Shown here piece by piece: positions 1 to 10,299 of a stretch of 64,000 nt of DNA. Each line of letters opens with the position of its first letter. Position 1 is the first letter of the stretch. The position numbers and the translations under genes are program-made. Source of the stretch: Microplitis mediator (Eukaryota > Arthropoda > Insecta > Hymenoptera > Braconidae); NCBI RefSeq assembly GCF_029852145.1, contig NC_079979.1:3024501-3088500 (forward strand), in the 5' to 3' direction. The notes beneath the pieces are model-generated. The model had not been told where the DNA came from. It did no database searches and saw only the letters and a list, made by a program, of their open reading frames with translations.

Positions 1-978
1 ACGTGGTGATCACGGAGGTGCGACTGAGATGTCGCCGCCCCTTCGTGGTGGTACTCAAAGTTAGCTGGGGTACGTGTACGGTTATTGGGGGGATGGCAGG
101 CCTCGTTTGCGATGCTCGAGGAAGCCAACAATTCGCTAACTTCGGATATCACGGGGAGTGACATCACGGGAAGGCCCGTGAGTCCACGGCTTGTATGTTT
201 GCGAAGGTAAGAATGGATGGAGAAGCGAGAATGTAGAATTGAAAGAGATGGAGTTGAGTATGCGAGTTAGAGTGGAAGATTATCGTGAAACAGTTGTGCG
301 AGTACCGTTGAGGAGAAAAGTTGAGACCTGGCGTCGCCCGTGTACGAGTCGACCCAGTAGTCGAGTTTGGAGTCGGAGGGTAAGCGGTAGTGAGTCGGAG
401 AGTCGCCATGGTGGACCTCGACCGCCACCCTGGGCCTTTCGTTGTTTTGGAGCCGGTAGCTCTGTGTATGGTGCTTTTGGAGCCGTTTGTCGTGATAGTT
501 GTCGCAAATTACCGCATTAATTATTTATATTTTATTTTATATTGTAGTTTACCTTGTAGTGTATTAAGTTTGTGATTCGTCGTCGTCGAGAGGTTCCCGA
601 TGTCTTGCCCAGGTATTTATTTGTGCGATGGACCGAGAGTATTAGACCGCGGGTCTTTTGGGCCCTCCGCGTCGCCCTCGTGTCATCTTTATTGTATTTT
701 ATTTAGTTTTGACTGGTTATTTTACGTCTTTTTTTTTATTAGTTAATTAATCGGCTTCTTTCGCATTGAAAGAACCGCGACCCTCTCTCCACAACCTAGC
801 ATACTGAGCGCACCAGGACATGCCGCTACCACTGGTCATGTCTCTCATCTCCAAAGGGTATAGTTTATAGGTTTTAAATTACGTGTACGTTTAGACCGGT
901 TGCCGATACCGGGGAAATAAAAGTCGGTTGGCGCCCGTCAGGATCTGGAGGAGATGAGAGGGGTGATTGGTGGGCGAA
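1..978 (+). mobile_element. Possible LTR end and primer-binding site of an LTR retrotransposon
   Basis: This stretch is more GC-rich than its neighbours and holds no recognisable protein. Near its right side an AATAAA signal (about 915) is followed by TGGCGCCCGTCAGGATC at 929. That string starts with TGG and resembles the tRNA-complementary primer-binding site that follows a 5' LTR. A purine-rich run (about 948-978) comes next. If the reading is right, the left part is an LTR whose start lies outside the window. No gag or pol follows, so the element would be a fragment. The short frames at 191-520 (+) and 280-507 (-) overlap each other and show no domain. Confidence 0.3.
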
Positions 979-979
979 G

Positions 980-1096
980 TGTAACGTAGCCCGATTTTGA
1001 GTAATTTGAGTTTTGAGTTTATGGAGTAAATTTATCGAGTAAGAATTTTGTGTAATTATTGGGTTTAATTGAGTTTTAAGAAAATATTACGTTACA
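980..1096. repeat. 117-bp LTR-like unit with perfect 9-bp terminal inverted repeats
   Basis: The unit starts TGTAACGTA at 980-988 and ends TACGTTACA at 1088-1096, an exact 9-bp inverted pair of the TG...CA type seen at LTR ends. A purine-rich tract lies directly to its left, as expected of a polypurine tract before a 3' LTR. The interior is AT-rich and non-coding. It may be a short solo LTR or TRIM-type remnant, or a small inverted-repeat element. Confidence 0.35.
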
Positions 1097-3240
1097 ATAC
1101 ATATATAAATTTTTTAACGAATGGTATTTTTGAACCCTACTCAATCAATTATGATAGGTTATGACAAAATACCTTGAAAAGTCGACCATGGGGACAAATA
1201 CAATAGTTAGATTTTCAAGAAATCTACTTAAAAAACGCTATCTGGCAGCAAGAATGGAAGGTAGATGTTTCGAAAATTTGTAGTACTACCAGTAAATACC
1301 AATTATAATTTACATTTATTTATGAGGAATGGTCATTTTTAGGTTTAATTTTTTTTTTATTCCTATTGTTTTATAGCACCTTTGTACTTAGCAGTAAGTA
1401 TTTTTATAAAAGGTTGTAAAGAAAGGGATTCAGAAAAATTCCCAGATGAACAGATGTTTTGTTAAGAGATTTTAGGAAATATTTGTTAACGTGGGAGTGT
1501 AAGTATAGATTGATCTCGGGACAAAAATGTATGTTACAAGTACCAAGAGTGTAAGAGCGCAGTATGACCGATGCGTGGAGTGATAAACCCAGGTAGCAAG
1601 TAAGAAACAATTTGTATGGGACTCGAGGAGGCAGTTCCGAACTAACTTTGATATAGGACAGACCTTTGTCCTTTTATCACTGCAATTTTACTTTGAATAA
1701 ATACTCACTTAAATTTTGACCGCTTCGTGATCCCATAATACTCACATCTTTATTTATCTTAGTATCCTATCCTAAAATCCGAAACTACATTTATTATTAA
1801 TAAGTTTCGTAGTTGAGAGCACTTGGGACTCAGGTCTCTGACGTCAGCGTGTCGTTAATTGCACCTCCGTGGATCAACCACCCCCACCAACTACAGGTAG
1901 TTGGACTAGAGGACAACAAGGAGACACACAATTGCGGCGTGACCCCTGATACTCTCGTCACGGAGTGATCTTCTTGTACACCTCTAACTTATACCCTAGT
2001 TATAGTATTGTCCTCATATATGTATGTCGGAGGACCAGTAATACGATGGGCATCACCCTGACCATCGGGTTTATTATTTTTGTCTGGCATTTTATTACAA
2101 ATATAAACGAATAATATTTACACAAAACAGTAATTTATTATTAAAGTATTATTCACAAATAGTAGTAACTAAACAAACGGTATAACAAATATAATATCTC
2201 ACAATTGTTAATACATACAGAATTACAACTAACACAATATTTGTTACACATAAAATGATAACAATAAATTAATAATGATAAATGATATTAATCGTAGTAT
2301 AAAATCACCTGATAATATTAATAATAAACTATGATTAAATAATATACGAGTACTACGGTAAACTAGGCTCGAGAACGAATCCACGGTCAACAGGAAAACT
2401 TGTACTCGCACAACGAACGCTCAATCAGAACTGACCGACTCAACTAGTCCAAAAACTCTGTACTCTTCATAAAAAACCTTTTAGTCAGAAATATTTAAAG
2501 AAGGACAACAATCTTATTATCTTACTATCTTGTCCTCTGTGTCTTACTATATCCATCCTGTGACCGTGGCTACGTTTGGTGAACAGATGTCACAGCGAGC
2601 CTAAGACCCCCGTAATAATCATAATCTACTTAAGTTGTAAACAACTAGAGCTTAAATTTTATTTAATTGTTCATGTAAAAACTAGTCTCGACTGTTAGGA
2701 ATTTCCCGTCCCATTGGAAAACCCCATTTTATTCTTTCATCTCCGACATGTATATTTCTCTACTGTCACTTGTGCAGTATATTGTAAAAGAGGATATTGA
2801 ACATAAATAAAGCATCTCTTCAAGTGAACAATATTACAGTAATAGTTTACAATATACACATTAATTTACAGTTATTTAATTAATTACAAAAACTCGCGCA
2901 TACACATTCCTAATTTATTAGGTTATTGCCACATTTGGTGTATCTGGTGCATTAAAAACTGCTGAAATTTGTTAATTGACGATAGCTGATGTTGAAGATT
3001 CGAACTCACAATACGTCATTACAATACGAGACACTAAAAATTATTATCCGAGATCATTTATCATCGGAGCTAACTTTTAGAGCAAAGTTCATCAAGATAT
3101 AAAATTAAGACCAAGTGATGCTAATACTGACAGCTTTTTCTTACAATACCATGCCGGAAGCTGTATCCACCAGGTAATCGGTAAACATAAAGTCATTGAA
3201 ATACCCAAAAGAATCGCAGTGTTTTTAAATTTACCGACTC
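1097..3240. other. Gene-free AT-rich stretch
   Basis: I see no gene here. A more GC-rich patch at about 1810-2085 has no frame of useful length and no match elsewhere in the window. The rest is AT-rich with many stops in all frames. Confidence 0.5.
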
Positions 3241-3299
3241 CAGGTCAGTACACTGAACACAGCTTTCGCTGAATGTCATTAGCATTTGCAGAACATTAT

Positions 3300-4010
3300 T
3301 AGCAAATTCGGGAACTAGTCTTACGACGATGGAGACTCATGGTGGAAAAAGATCGAGTACGGTTGCCGGAGGCTATATAGAGAATTCAATGGGAAACAAA
3401 ATGACAGTTTTTGAAGAAATTAATGATTCGAAGAAATCATCAACTCCAACTAAAATTTGTAACGCGGTAATTTTTTCCCTACATGACGCTGACTAAGAGC
3501 AGCAACCATGTCAAAATACTTTTCACGTTGAAATCCAACTAACTCATAAATCGAACTTATTGAATTCTGCAACTGTTTTAAGTAAAGATGTTGAAAGAAT
3601 CTACATTTTAATCCTGTAATAATAGATATTGTTTAAGAAATCGTAGATCCATTGCTTAAAAATTATGCTGCAAACATTTTACCAGCATCTTCTGAGACTC
3701 AAAAAGACAAATTTTTGACCTCTGTAACAAATGAAAGTGGTACCAATATCCTATCAACATAATTTGCAAATTATGAAAAAAGAACTAAATTATAATCAAC
3801 TGAGAATTTGGATTCAATTATATCAAAAGCCTTATGTGAACCCAAATAAAAATTCTTTGAACAATCATCTGCTTCTGTCAGAAGAAAAATTAACTACGTC
3901 AGACAAACATTTTGAATAAGTGCACGTATTCAAGATATTGACTAAAGAGAAAACTGCAAGGAAATCGAATTTTATTACACAAACACCATCTAAGGTAACT
4001 AACTAATTGA
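3300..4010 (+). pseudogene. Decayed coding-like tract, unidentified
   Basis: From about 3320 to 3910 the plus strand reads as broken runs of ordinary amino-acid composition. One run of about 50 codons includes METHGGKRSSTVAGGYIENS, and another around 3660-3900 is rich in Ser, Asn and Lys. They are separated by scattered stop codons. This pattern suggests an old transposon gene, perhaps gag-like, that has been mutating freely. I recognise no domain, so the identity is open. Confidence 0.25.
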
Positions 4011-5057
4011 TCAGCCTATCAATGAAAATAATATGCAGGATGTAATGGAAACGATGATTTCAAATCCTGTAATAAAAATATGACAAATGCAAAATAGACA
4101 ATTAGTAATTAACAATCATTATTATAAGACAAACAGGCGAGAACAGGATCAACATTGTTCATATTATTATTATTAATATTATTTAATACTTGTATTATCT
4201 AGATATTTATATTCTATTAATATATTTATTAATTATTGGTATTATCATCACTACTATTACATATTGGGAATTCTCCATTTTAATTGAATTATTTACAAAT
4301 TATTTTTATTGTCTATTAACAATGGTCGCTGATCCTGGTCACAGCATTACTGTTACATACTCAAAAATTTCCTACATTACTGTTAATTATTTAACGCCCA
4401 GGTTTGGCCTCGTTAAAGTGTCTGTAGACCCTCGGTAGGCCTTGGTCGTCGCTTATTTTATAAATTATTATTTTATCAAATTTTTGCGATTTCAAATGCG
4501 TTGTCCGACCCGGTTTCCATATTATCTAAGAGCATGCGGGATTTGGATAATCCTGGACAGCTGGTGGCAGCGCCTAGGACTGGATTGATTATTAGGTCAC
4601 CGGTGTAAGCAGGACAGGAGATGAGGACCGCCGGTATCAGCGTTCCCCAAGGTACGGACACAACCTTGAGGTGCCAATGGCACCCCAAAATAAAGGGTTA
4701 GTTAATTTATAATTAATTGTGGAGTTTATCAATTATGGAGAGTAAAGGTTCGAGCTCCATGAGCTCTCTCGTAAGACTGACTATTTTGTCTTGATAAAAA
4801 TATAATAAAGCCAACAGAGTTGACAAAATGTTGACGCTGCATCTCAGGTTCCCTGTGAGAAAATCGTCAGGACCCGGGTCATATGCATCGTCATCTGTTT
4901 TGACTACCCGCGAGCCACGGCGACTCTCTTATCGAATCCGTGATTGTTAATAAAGTTTATCCCGAATTTGGCGATATTTTGATCAATTAAATCTTCATTG
5001 ATTCATTAGCCATTTTGAATCAAAATGAATCCATTCATTTTCGGTTAAGCATCTCTT
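4010..5057. other. Gene-free stretch with a possible retrotransposon leader
   Basis: No gene is visible. At about 4556-4590 the string CAGCTGGTGGCAGCGCC resembles leader or primer-binding DNA of some LTR elements, and AATAAA occurs at about 4688. The short minus-strand frame at 4476-4688 has no recognisable domain. The right end would be the 3' untranslated region of gene A. Confidence 0.3.
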
Positions 5058-5317
5058 CTATTTATCAACAGAGATACATTGATTTTTGGCGACAGCAAGG
5101 AAGTTAGATTTACACGCACACCTATAATTACTGCAAAAAGAGTTTTCAACAGTACATTGATCATCTCTCCAACAATGCCCATCTAAAATAGGTAAACATG
5201 TAGAATTACTGATTGCAACATTATTTGGTTTACAAATACATTTTCCGTCGTTCGAACAATGTGAATGCCACAGATCACTGCACTCAAATTTGTTATCACA
5301 GGAATACAGTGAATTTG
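5058..5317 (-). CDS. Gene A exon 7: EB module 5 and stop
   Basis: 260 bp, starting in phase 1 after acceptor TTTGCAG and ending at a TAG stop (5060-5058). It has 12 cysteines and closely matches gene B exon 8, including CSDLWHS and STCLPIL. It is separated from exon 6 by a 1978-bp intron that holds two copies of the CTTCCCGC repeat. Confidence 0.85.
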
Positions 5318-8300
5318 CTGCAAAAACAATGAAAATAAAATAAGTTAATACAAATTATTGATTAAGAAACAAACTAAAAAATCGGTCTGTCAGTTGACCC
5401 TGCGGGCCAGCCCCAAAACTTCCCGCTGTTTTCGAGCTCGCTGAGCTTGAAAACATTATTGTGAATATATTTTCGAGCTCTTCGAGCTCGCAAATACTTT
5501 TGTATGCCATTGTTTTGTAAAAAACCATTTTTTAGCATTTCTTTCTTCCACGATATCTCGCGAACGAATTAACCGATTTTGATGGTTGAGGTGGCAATCG
5601 ACGCGTTTTATCAAGTTCTAAAGCTGGTCGAATTTTGAAATTGATTTATTCAGCCGTTTTTGAGAAATTTCAAAAAAACCAAGGAAAAAATTTTTTTTGA
5701 ATTCTTTCGTCAACGGTTTCTCTTGAACGAATAAACCGATTTTGATGGTTGAGGTGGCATTCGACGCGGCTTATAGAGTTTTAGAGCTGATCAGATTTTG
5801 GAATAAATCCATTGAGCAAATTGGAAGTTATCCAAATAAAACATTTTTAAAAAAATTTTATTTTTGAAATATCTCTGAACGCACCCTACCGATTAAGTTC
5901 AAATTTCTACGGCCTCAAGACATTATCAAGCCGCGTCGAATGACACCTCAACGATCAAAATCGGTTCATCCGTTCAAGAGTTATGAATATTTACATACAT
6001 ACATACGTACGTACGTACGTACGTACGTACACACATACATACACTCGGACATCATCGTGAAATTAGTCAGGATAGCTTCCTAGGACCTCGAAACGTCGAC
6101 ATCTGATGGAAATTCGATTTTCGTAAATCGGACCGAAACCAATAACTTCCCGAATTTTTGAAAATTTACAATTTTCTTAGCGGGAAGTTAAAAATTTATA
6201 AAACGTTTCACCCCGAGGGCCAGCCCTTAACTTTCCACTGTCTTCGGGCTCAAGGGAAAACATGATTGTCGATACATGTTCGAGATCTATGAGCTCGACT
6301 ATACCTTTTACCTACATTGGTGTTTGTAAGCCCGTCTAGCTCGACAAAAGTGACGGTCAGAATTAATTAGCAAGAATTTGAAAATTTGAAAATAATTAAT
6401 AAGAATCTTTTTTTAAAGTTCTGCTCACACTTATGATTGACGAATTGAATGTTTTTAGACATAGAATAATAGAAATAATGAAGATACCGAGTCACGCAAA
6501 CTTTGAATTAAAAAAGTGAGTTAATATTAGAAGCATTCAAAAAAATCGGTCTATCGGTTGAGCCTGCGGGCCAGCCTAGAATCTCCCCGCTATTTTTAAG
6601 CTTCTTGAGCTCGAAATTATCGCTGTGAATACATTTCCACGCTCATCGAGTTCGAACGAACTTTTGTATGCCGTTGTTAAAAAAAAGAAAAAAACGTTTT
6701 TACTATTTTTTCTCCAACGATATCTCTCTAACGAATTCACCGATTGAGACGAATAAGGTAGCAATCAACAAATTTTATTGCAATCTAAAGCTGATCAGAT
6801 TTCGGAATTGATTTATCTCGTCGTTTTTTAGATAATTCAAAAAAATTAAAACGAAAATTTTTTTGTCTTTCGACAACGGTTACTCTTGAACGAATGAACC
6901 AGTTTTAATGGTTGAGGTGGCGTTCGACGCGGCTTATAAAATTTCAAAGCTGATAAGATTTTGGAATTAATCCATCGAGCACATTACAAGTTATCCAAAA
7001 AAAACATTTTTTAACAAATTTTTTTTTTGGAATATCTCCGAACGCATCCTACCGATCAAGTTCAATTTTTTACAACTTGTAGGAATTAATGAGCTGCGTC
7101 GAATGCCACCTTGGAGATCAAAATCGACTTATCCATTCAAAAGTTACAGAATATTTACATACATACACTTGGACATCATCCGGAAAATAGTTAGGATAGC
7201 GTCCTAGATCCTTAAAATCTCGAAATCTATTTAATACTCGGTTTCCGGAAGTTACAAAATTTTCAGATTTACACACATTGAAAAGTCGTACTTACTTTCG
7301 AAACATTGATCAAGAGCAACTGATGTGAAACCCCGTTTGCATTGACACATATTATCCAAACAATGAAATGAATGAGAAAGACATTGATCATCAGTCGTAC
7401 AAAATCCATATAAAGTTGGTTCACAAGTTAAATTATAGGATGCAAGGGAATAAGTATTACAGATACATATTTTATCTGAAGAACATATCGCATTTTGAAT
7501 ACAATTTATGTCTTGTAGGCATGGGCTTCCTAACGCAACTTTAAGAAAATAGAGTAAAATTATTATGTTTTTTGGTTTTATCATCGTCCTTAGTAGCATT
7601 GTTTCGAGTAATTTAGGCGACAAATATTACTTAGCAAAAATCAAATCCGGAAAAAGTAGAAACGGAATAAATAGACTCGGAGAAAATAGACTTGGAAAAA
7701 ATAGATGTGGAAGAAATAGACCCGGGAAATCAATTCTTCAGCTGACTACCGATTCCATGTAAAACTTTACACTTGGCTTTACAATTAGATAGTATCATTT
7801 CTTTCAACGTCTCTCAATTCACTTGTTAATTTTTTTCGCGAAAAAAGAACACCTTCACGGGTAAAGGGGAAAAGATCTGGTGGGGTTCAGGGGCGAAGGG
7901 ATTCAATGAGTAAAAAAATGTTGTCTTAAATGAATGATCTGATTAATAAAAAAAAATCACCGTTCTATTGAAATTTTTTTTTCCTTTGAATCTTAGTATT
8001 AAAGATAATTGAATCAAATTAGTTGCTGAATGAAAAAAATGAGATGTTTATATCCGTATTTTTTTCAGGTCTATTTTTGCTGATCTATTTTGTCCGAGTC
8101 TATTTATTCGTCTATTTTTTCCGGGCCTACTTTTTCCAGGTCTATTTTTCCCGGTATCCGCCCTAAACACGTGATGCAGACTTGCTGAAGCCTGACGCTA
8201 TTACCTAACGTAAGAATTTCTTCAGAATGCTACCAGGGATCGAAACGTAAACTTACCGGGTTCCTTATTCGATAGAACAATAGGTTTTGCAGGGTATTGG

Positions 8301-10172
8301 CATTTATTTTGAGTACACTTTAAATTCTTCGGCATGCATGGAGAATTTCTTGAACAAGCTGCACCTAAGCTTGGTGCACAAGTTGATTTGTTAATTGGTA
8401 AGTATTCATCTCTGCAAATACATTGATTAAAATTCGAGCACTTTGCAAATTCTATTTCATTGCAATCTCTATGCGTATTACATTCTTCGAACAAATGGAC
8501 TGAAATTAATATTATAAAAATTCCATTGAATTAACATTTCATCAATTGCTCTGAGAATTAAAAAAAATAAAAAAGTTACATACTTGGAAAACATTGAGAT
8601 CCTCGAAAGATATGATTAGGCTTACACTGACATTTATTATCAATACACATGGCGTTGTCTGTCGCACAAGGTTCATCAGTGAAACAATATGCGTTAAACT
8701 TTGGTATGCATGCATTATTATCTATTATATAGTCATTAGAGTCGCATACACATTTTCCACTCGCAGAACATTTGGAATGATTTATAAATCGTTGACAAAA
8801 TGAGTCGCCTTCACATTGAATACCCAAATAAACTGCATCAAAGAAAAAAACAAATGAGTACAAAATGTAGTGCAGTTAACTACCTTTATTATTACGGTTG
8901 TGTTGAATTAAAAATCACACAACAATAAATTGGTTCACAATTGGCTGTTCCGATACATATGACAAAAGAAAGTTTGTGGTATGGTTGTACTCGTGGCACA
9001 AGTCTTGGGCTATGCCACGATTTTGACGAGAACGAGTATCTACATTTATATCGCACGAGTGAAGTGAGTTTCTTAAGAACTGTGCTTAAGGACAATTATC
9101 AAGTAACTCGGTCAAGACGATTCTACTATTATAGTTCTGGACTAAGAAACTTGGTTATCCATCTTGCTCAAGAAATTTTTGAAGTATTATTGCTACCAGG
9201 ATACATTAACGTAATTTTAAATGATGATTTACGTACTTAGTATGCATTGATTATTCTTTTGGATATGCTGCTTTTGACATTGACATTCGTTGTCTATACA
9301 AACAGCATTATTAGTTGCGCACTTTTCGTCTTTCCAACAAAATGCCCCTAATGGTGGTGCACAGTGTGTGTCATTAATTCTGATATTATTTGGTCGACAA
9401 ACACATTTTTTTTCTTCCGAACATTTAGCATGCTGTATTTCGCTGCAATCTTCATGACTGACACACGAACCATCCAACTCAGCTATATTTCAAACAAAAT
9501 AAATTCATATAATTTGAGCTAAAGTTTTATTATCAACAAAAATCACAATGTTAAGAAATATCATTTTTTTATGACTTTTTAATTATAAGCGGGCCATCGA
9601 ACGCGTGCTAACAACTTCAGTTATATCACGATTGTAATGTCGCAACGTTTTGTTGACGCAATTACGTCGAGCACCTCTATACATTAACCTATCGAAATTC
9701 AAAACACCGAGCACTTAGAATCGTGAAATTGTTGGTTAAACTGAATTTGCATAAAATGCAAGTATTATTCCCAGGCTTTGAAAAAGTGACATAAAATTTT
9801 TGAAAATTTTTCTAAGCCTAGTCGAACACTGAGAAAAATAAAAAAATATTTCATACGATGAAGTAGTTATCTACTCTAAAACATAAATAGTTACATTTTT
9901 CTCCGCATACATAATCATTCCTTGACTTCTTCACTTTGCACGATGAATTTTCATCACAGCACGGTTGCAGAAGGTGGGGATTACACTGAGAAAATATAAG
10001 ATGTCTTGTTAGCACTTATTTTTGGAGCATACAATTAATTAATGTGATTAATAATTACTATTTCATTGTATTTAGCACATTGATTACTCCCTGCGTCGTA
10101 ACATCTGATCAGTTGATAGGCACATAATGTTAGCAGAGCGAAATTTATGCTAAACTGATACAATAAACTCAT
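5058..10172 (-). CDS. Gene A: secreted ICK-plus-EB-module protein, 7 exons, ~481 aa
   Basis: Seven exons assembled from splice sites on the minus strand: 10172-10059, 9985-9895, 9482-9237, 8832-8584, 8499-8257, 7538-7296 and 5317-5058. All joins keep frame: phase 0 after exon 1, phase 1 at every later junction. The protein has a hydrophobic signal peptide, a six-cysteine domain spaced C-x6-C-x7-CC-x5-C-x10-C (inhibitor-cystine-knot pattern), then five EB-type modules of about 80 residues with 10-12 cysteines each. It should be an extracellular, disulfide-rich protein. EB modules are found in insect and nematode secreted proteins, mostly of unknown role. Introns are 73, 412, 404, 84, 718 and 1978 bp; the two largest hold dispersed repeats. 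Gene B is its paralogue with equal-sized exons 2, 3 and 4/5. Function is unknown; the exon structure is well supported by phase and by the paralogue. Confidence 0.85.
5376..6193 (+). repeat. CTTCCCGC dispersed repeat, near-complete copy in gene A intron 6
   Basis: This copy runs from a GC-rich end (CCTGCGGGCCAGCCCCAAAA at about 5398) to an end reading TTTTCTTAGCGGGAAGTTAA. In between lie GAGCTCGAAAA-type words, lines resembling 'gaacgaattaaccgattttgatggttgaggtggc', and a (TACG)n microsatellite at 6001-6030. The same ends recur at more than ten places in the window in both orientations. No protein is encoded, so it should be non-autonomous. Confidence 0.7.
6205..6335 (+). repeat. CTTCCCGC repeat, partial copy
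   Basis: Only the GC-rich end is present (GAGGGCCAGCCCTTAACTTT and the following GAGCTC words). The copy is broken off after about 130 bp. Confidence 0.55.
6541..7262 (+). repeat. CTTCCCGC repeat, second copy in gene A intron 6
   Basis: Same order of parts as the copy at 5376-6193: GC-rich end at about 6541, GAGCTC words, the conserved middle, and a final segment ending in TCCGGAAGTT. It is more diverged and lacks the (TACG)n stretch. Confidence 0.65.
7296..7538 (-). CDS. Gene A exon 6: EB module 4
   Basis: 243 bp, phase 1-1, acceptor TTAAAG and donor GTAAGT. It opens with ALGSPC as in gene B exon 7 and has 12 cysteines. The intron before it holds a 0.5-kb dispersed repeat (7640-8158). Confidence 0.85.
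7640..8158 (+). repeat. Dispersed element with GGAAAAAATAGAC word arrays at both ends
   Basis: The left end (7645-7725) is a run of degenerate 13-bp words like GGAAAAAATAGAC. The right end (8068-8155) is the same word in inverted orientation (GTCTATTTTTTCC). A closely similar element with the same middle lies at 63245-63875. It sits in gene A intron 5 and codes for nothing visible. Confidence 0.7.
8257..8499 (-). CDS. Gene A exon 5: EB module 3, ten cysteines
   Basis: 243 bp, phase 1-1, acceptor TTTCAG and donor GTAAGT. This module has only 10 cysteines: the last two are missing and the usual KCQC reads KCQY. Gene B exon 6 shows the same loss, so the two modules descend from one already reduced module. 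Confidence 0.85.
8584..8832 (-). CDS. Gene A exon 4: EB module 2
   Basis: 249 bp, phase 1-1, acceptor GATGCAG and donor GTATGT. It has 12 cysteines. Counterpart of gene B exon 5 (also 249 bp): both share INHS, ATDNAMCIDNKCQCK-type residues and even the acceptor GATGCAG. Confidence 0.85.
9237..9482 (-). CDS. Gene A exon 3: EB module 1
   Basis: 246 bp, phase 1 at both ends, acceptor TATAG and donor GTACGT. It has 12 cysteines in the order seen in the other modules. It matches gene B exon 3 in length (246 bp) and in motifs such as INDTHCAP and WKDEKCAT. Confidence 0.85.
9483..9894. other. Gene A intron 2
   Basis: 412 bp of AT-rich intron. It contains a CACTGAGAAAAATAAAAAAA string at about 9827, similar to the ends of other repeats in the window. 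No other feature is seen. Confidence 0.5.
9895..9985 (-). CDS. Gene A exon 2: ICK-type domain
   Basis: 91 bp, exactly the length of gene B exon 2. It follows acceptor TTTTCTCAG and opens with CNPHLLQPCC. It carries knot cysteines 2 to 6, including the adjacent pair. Donor is GTAACT (phase 1), the same hexamer as in gene B. Reading through the donor gives a stop at 9853-9851, which would yield an ICK-only peptide. Confidence 0.8.
10059..10172 (-). CDS. Gene A exon 1: signal peptide and first knot cysteine
   Basis: 38 codons. The start at 10172 puts a hydrophobic stretch (residues 3-22) right after Met. An in-frame Met 36 codons upstream (10280) would add a polar extension and is less likely. 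The exon ends after a Cys-Ala-Lys stretch at donor GTAATT, phase 0, the same place as in gene B. Confidence 0.75.
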
Positions 10173-10299
10173 TTTAATATAATATTGTACTATATATTTT
10201 GTGATATAGGAAAAGTGAGCAGTTACGAAATGGAATTCTCTTGTAGTTAACACTGCTGGAATAAAACTGTTCGTGCTCACGTTAAAACCTCGATTATAA

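Noticed and set aside
191..520. 109-codon frame at the window start
   Set aside because: Arg-rich, no domain, overlapped by an opposite-strand frame; typical of a GC-richer non-coding patch.
8892..9240. Frames on both strands between gene A exons 3 and 4
   Set aside because: They lie in an intron, have no cysteine pattern and overlap each other on opposite strands.
10173..10280. Upstream start for gene A
   Set aside because: It would put 36 mostly polar residues before the signal peptide; gene B has no such extension.
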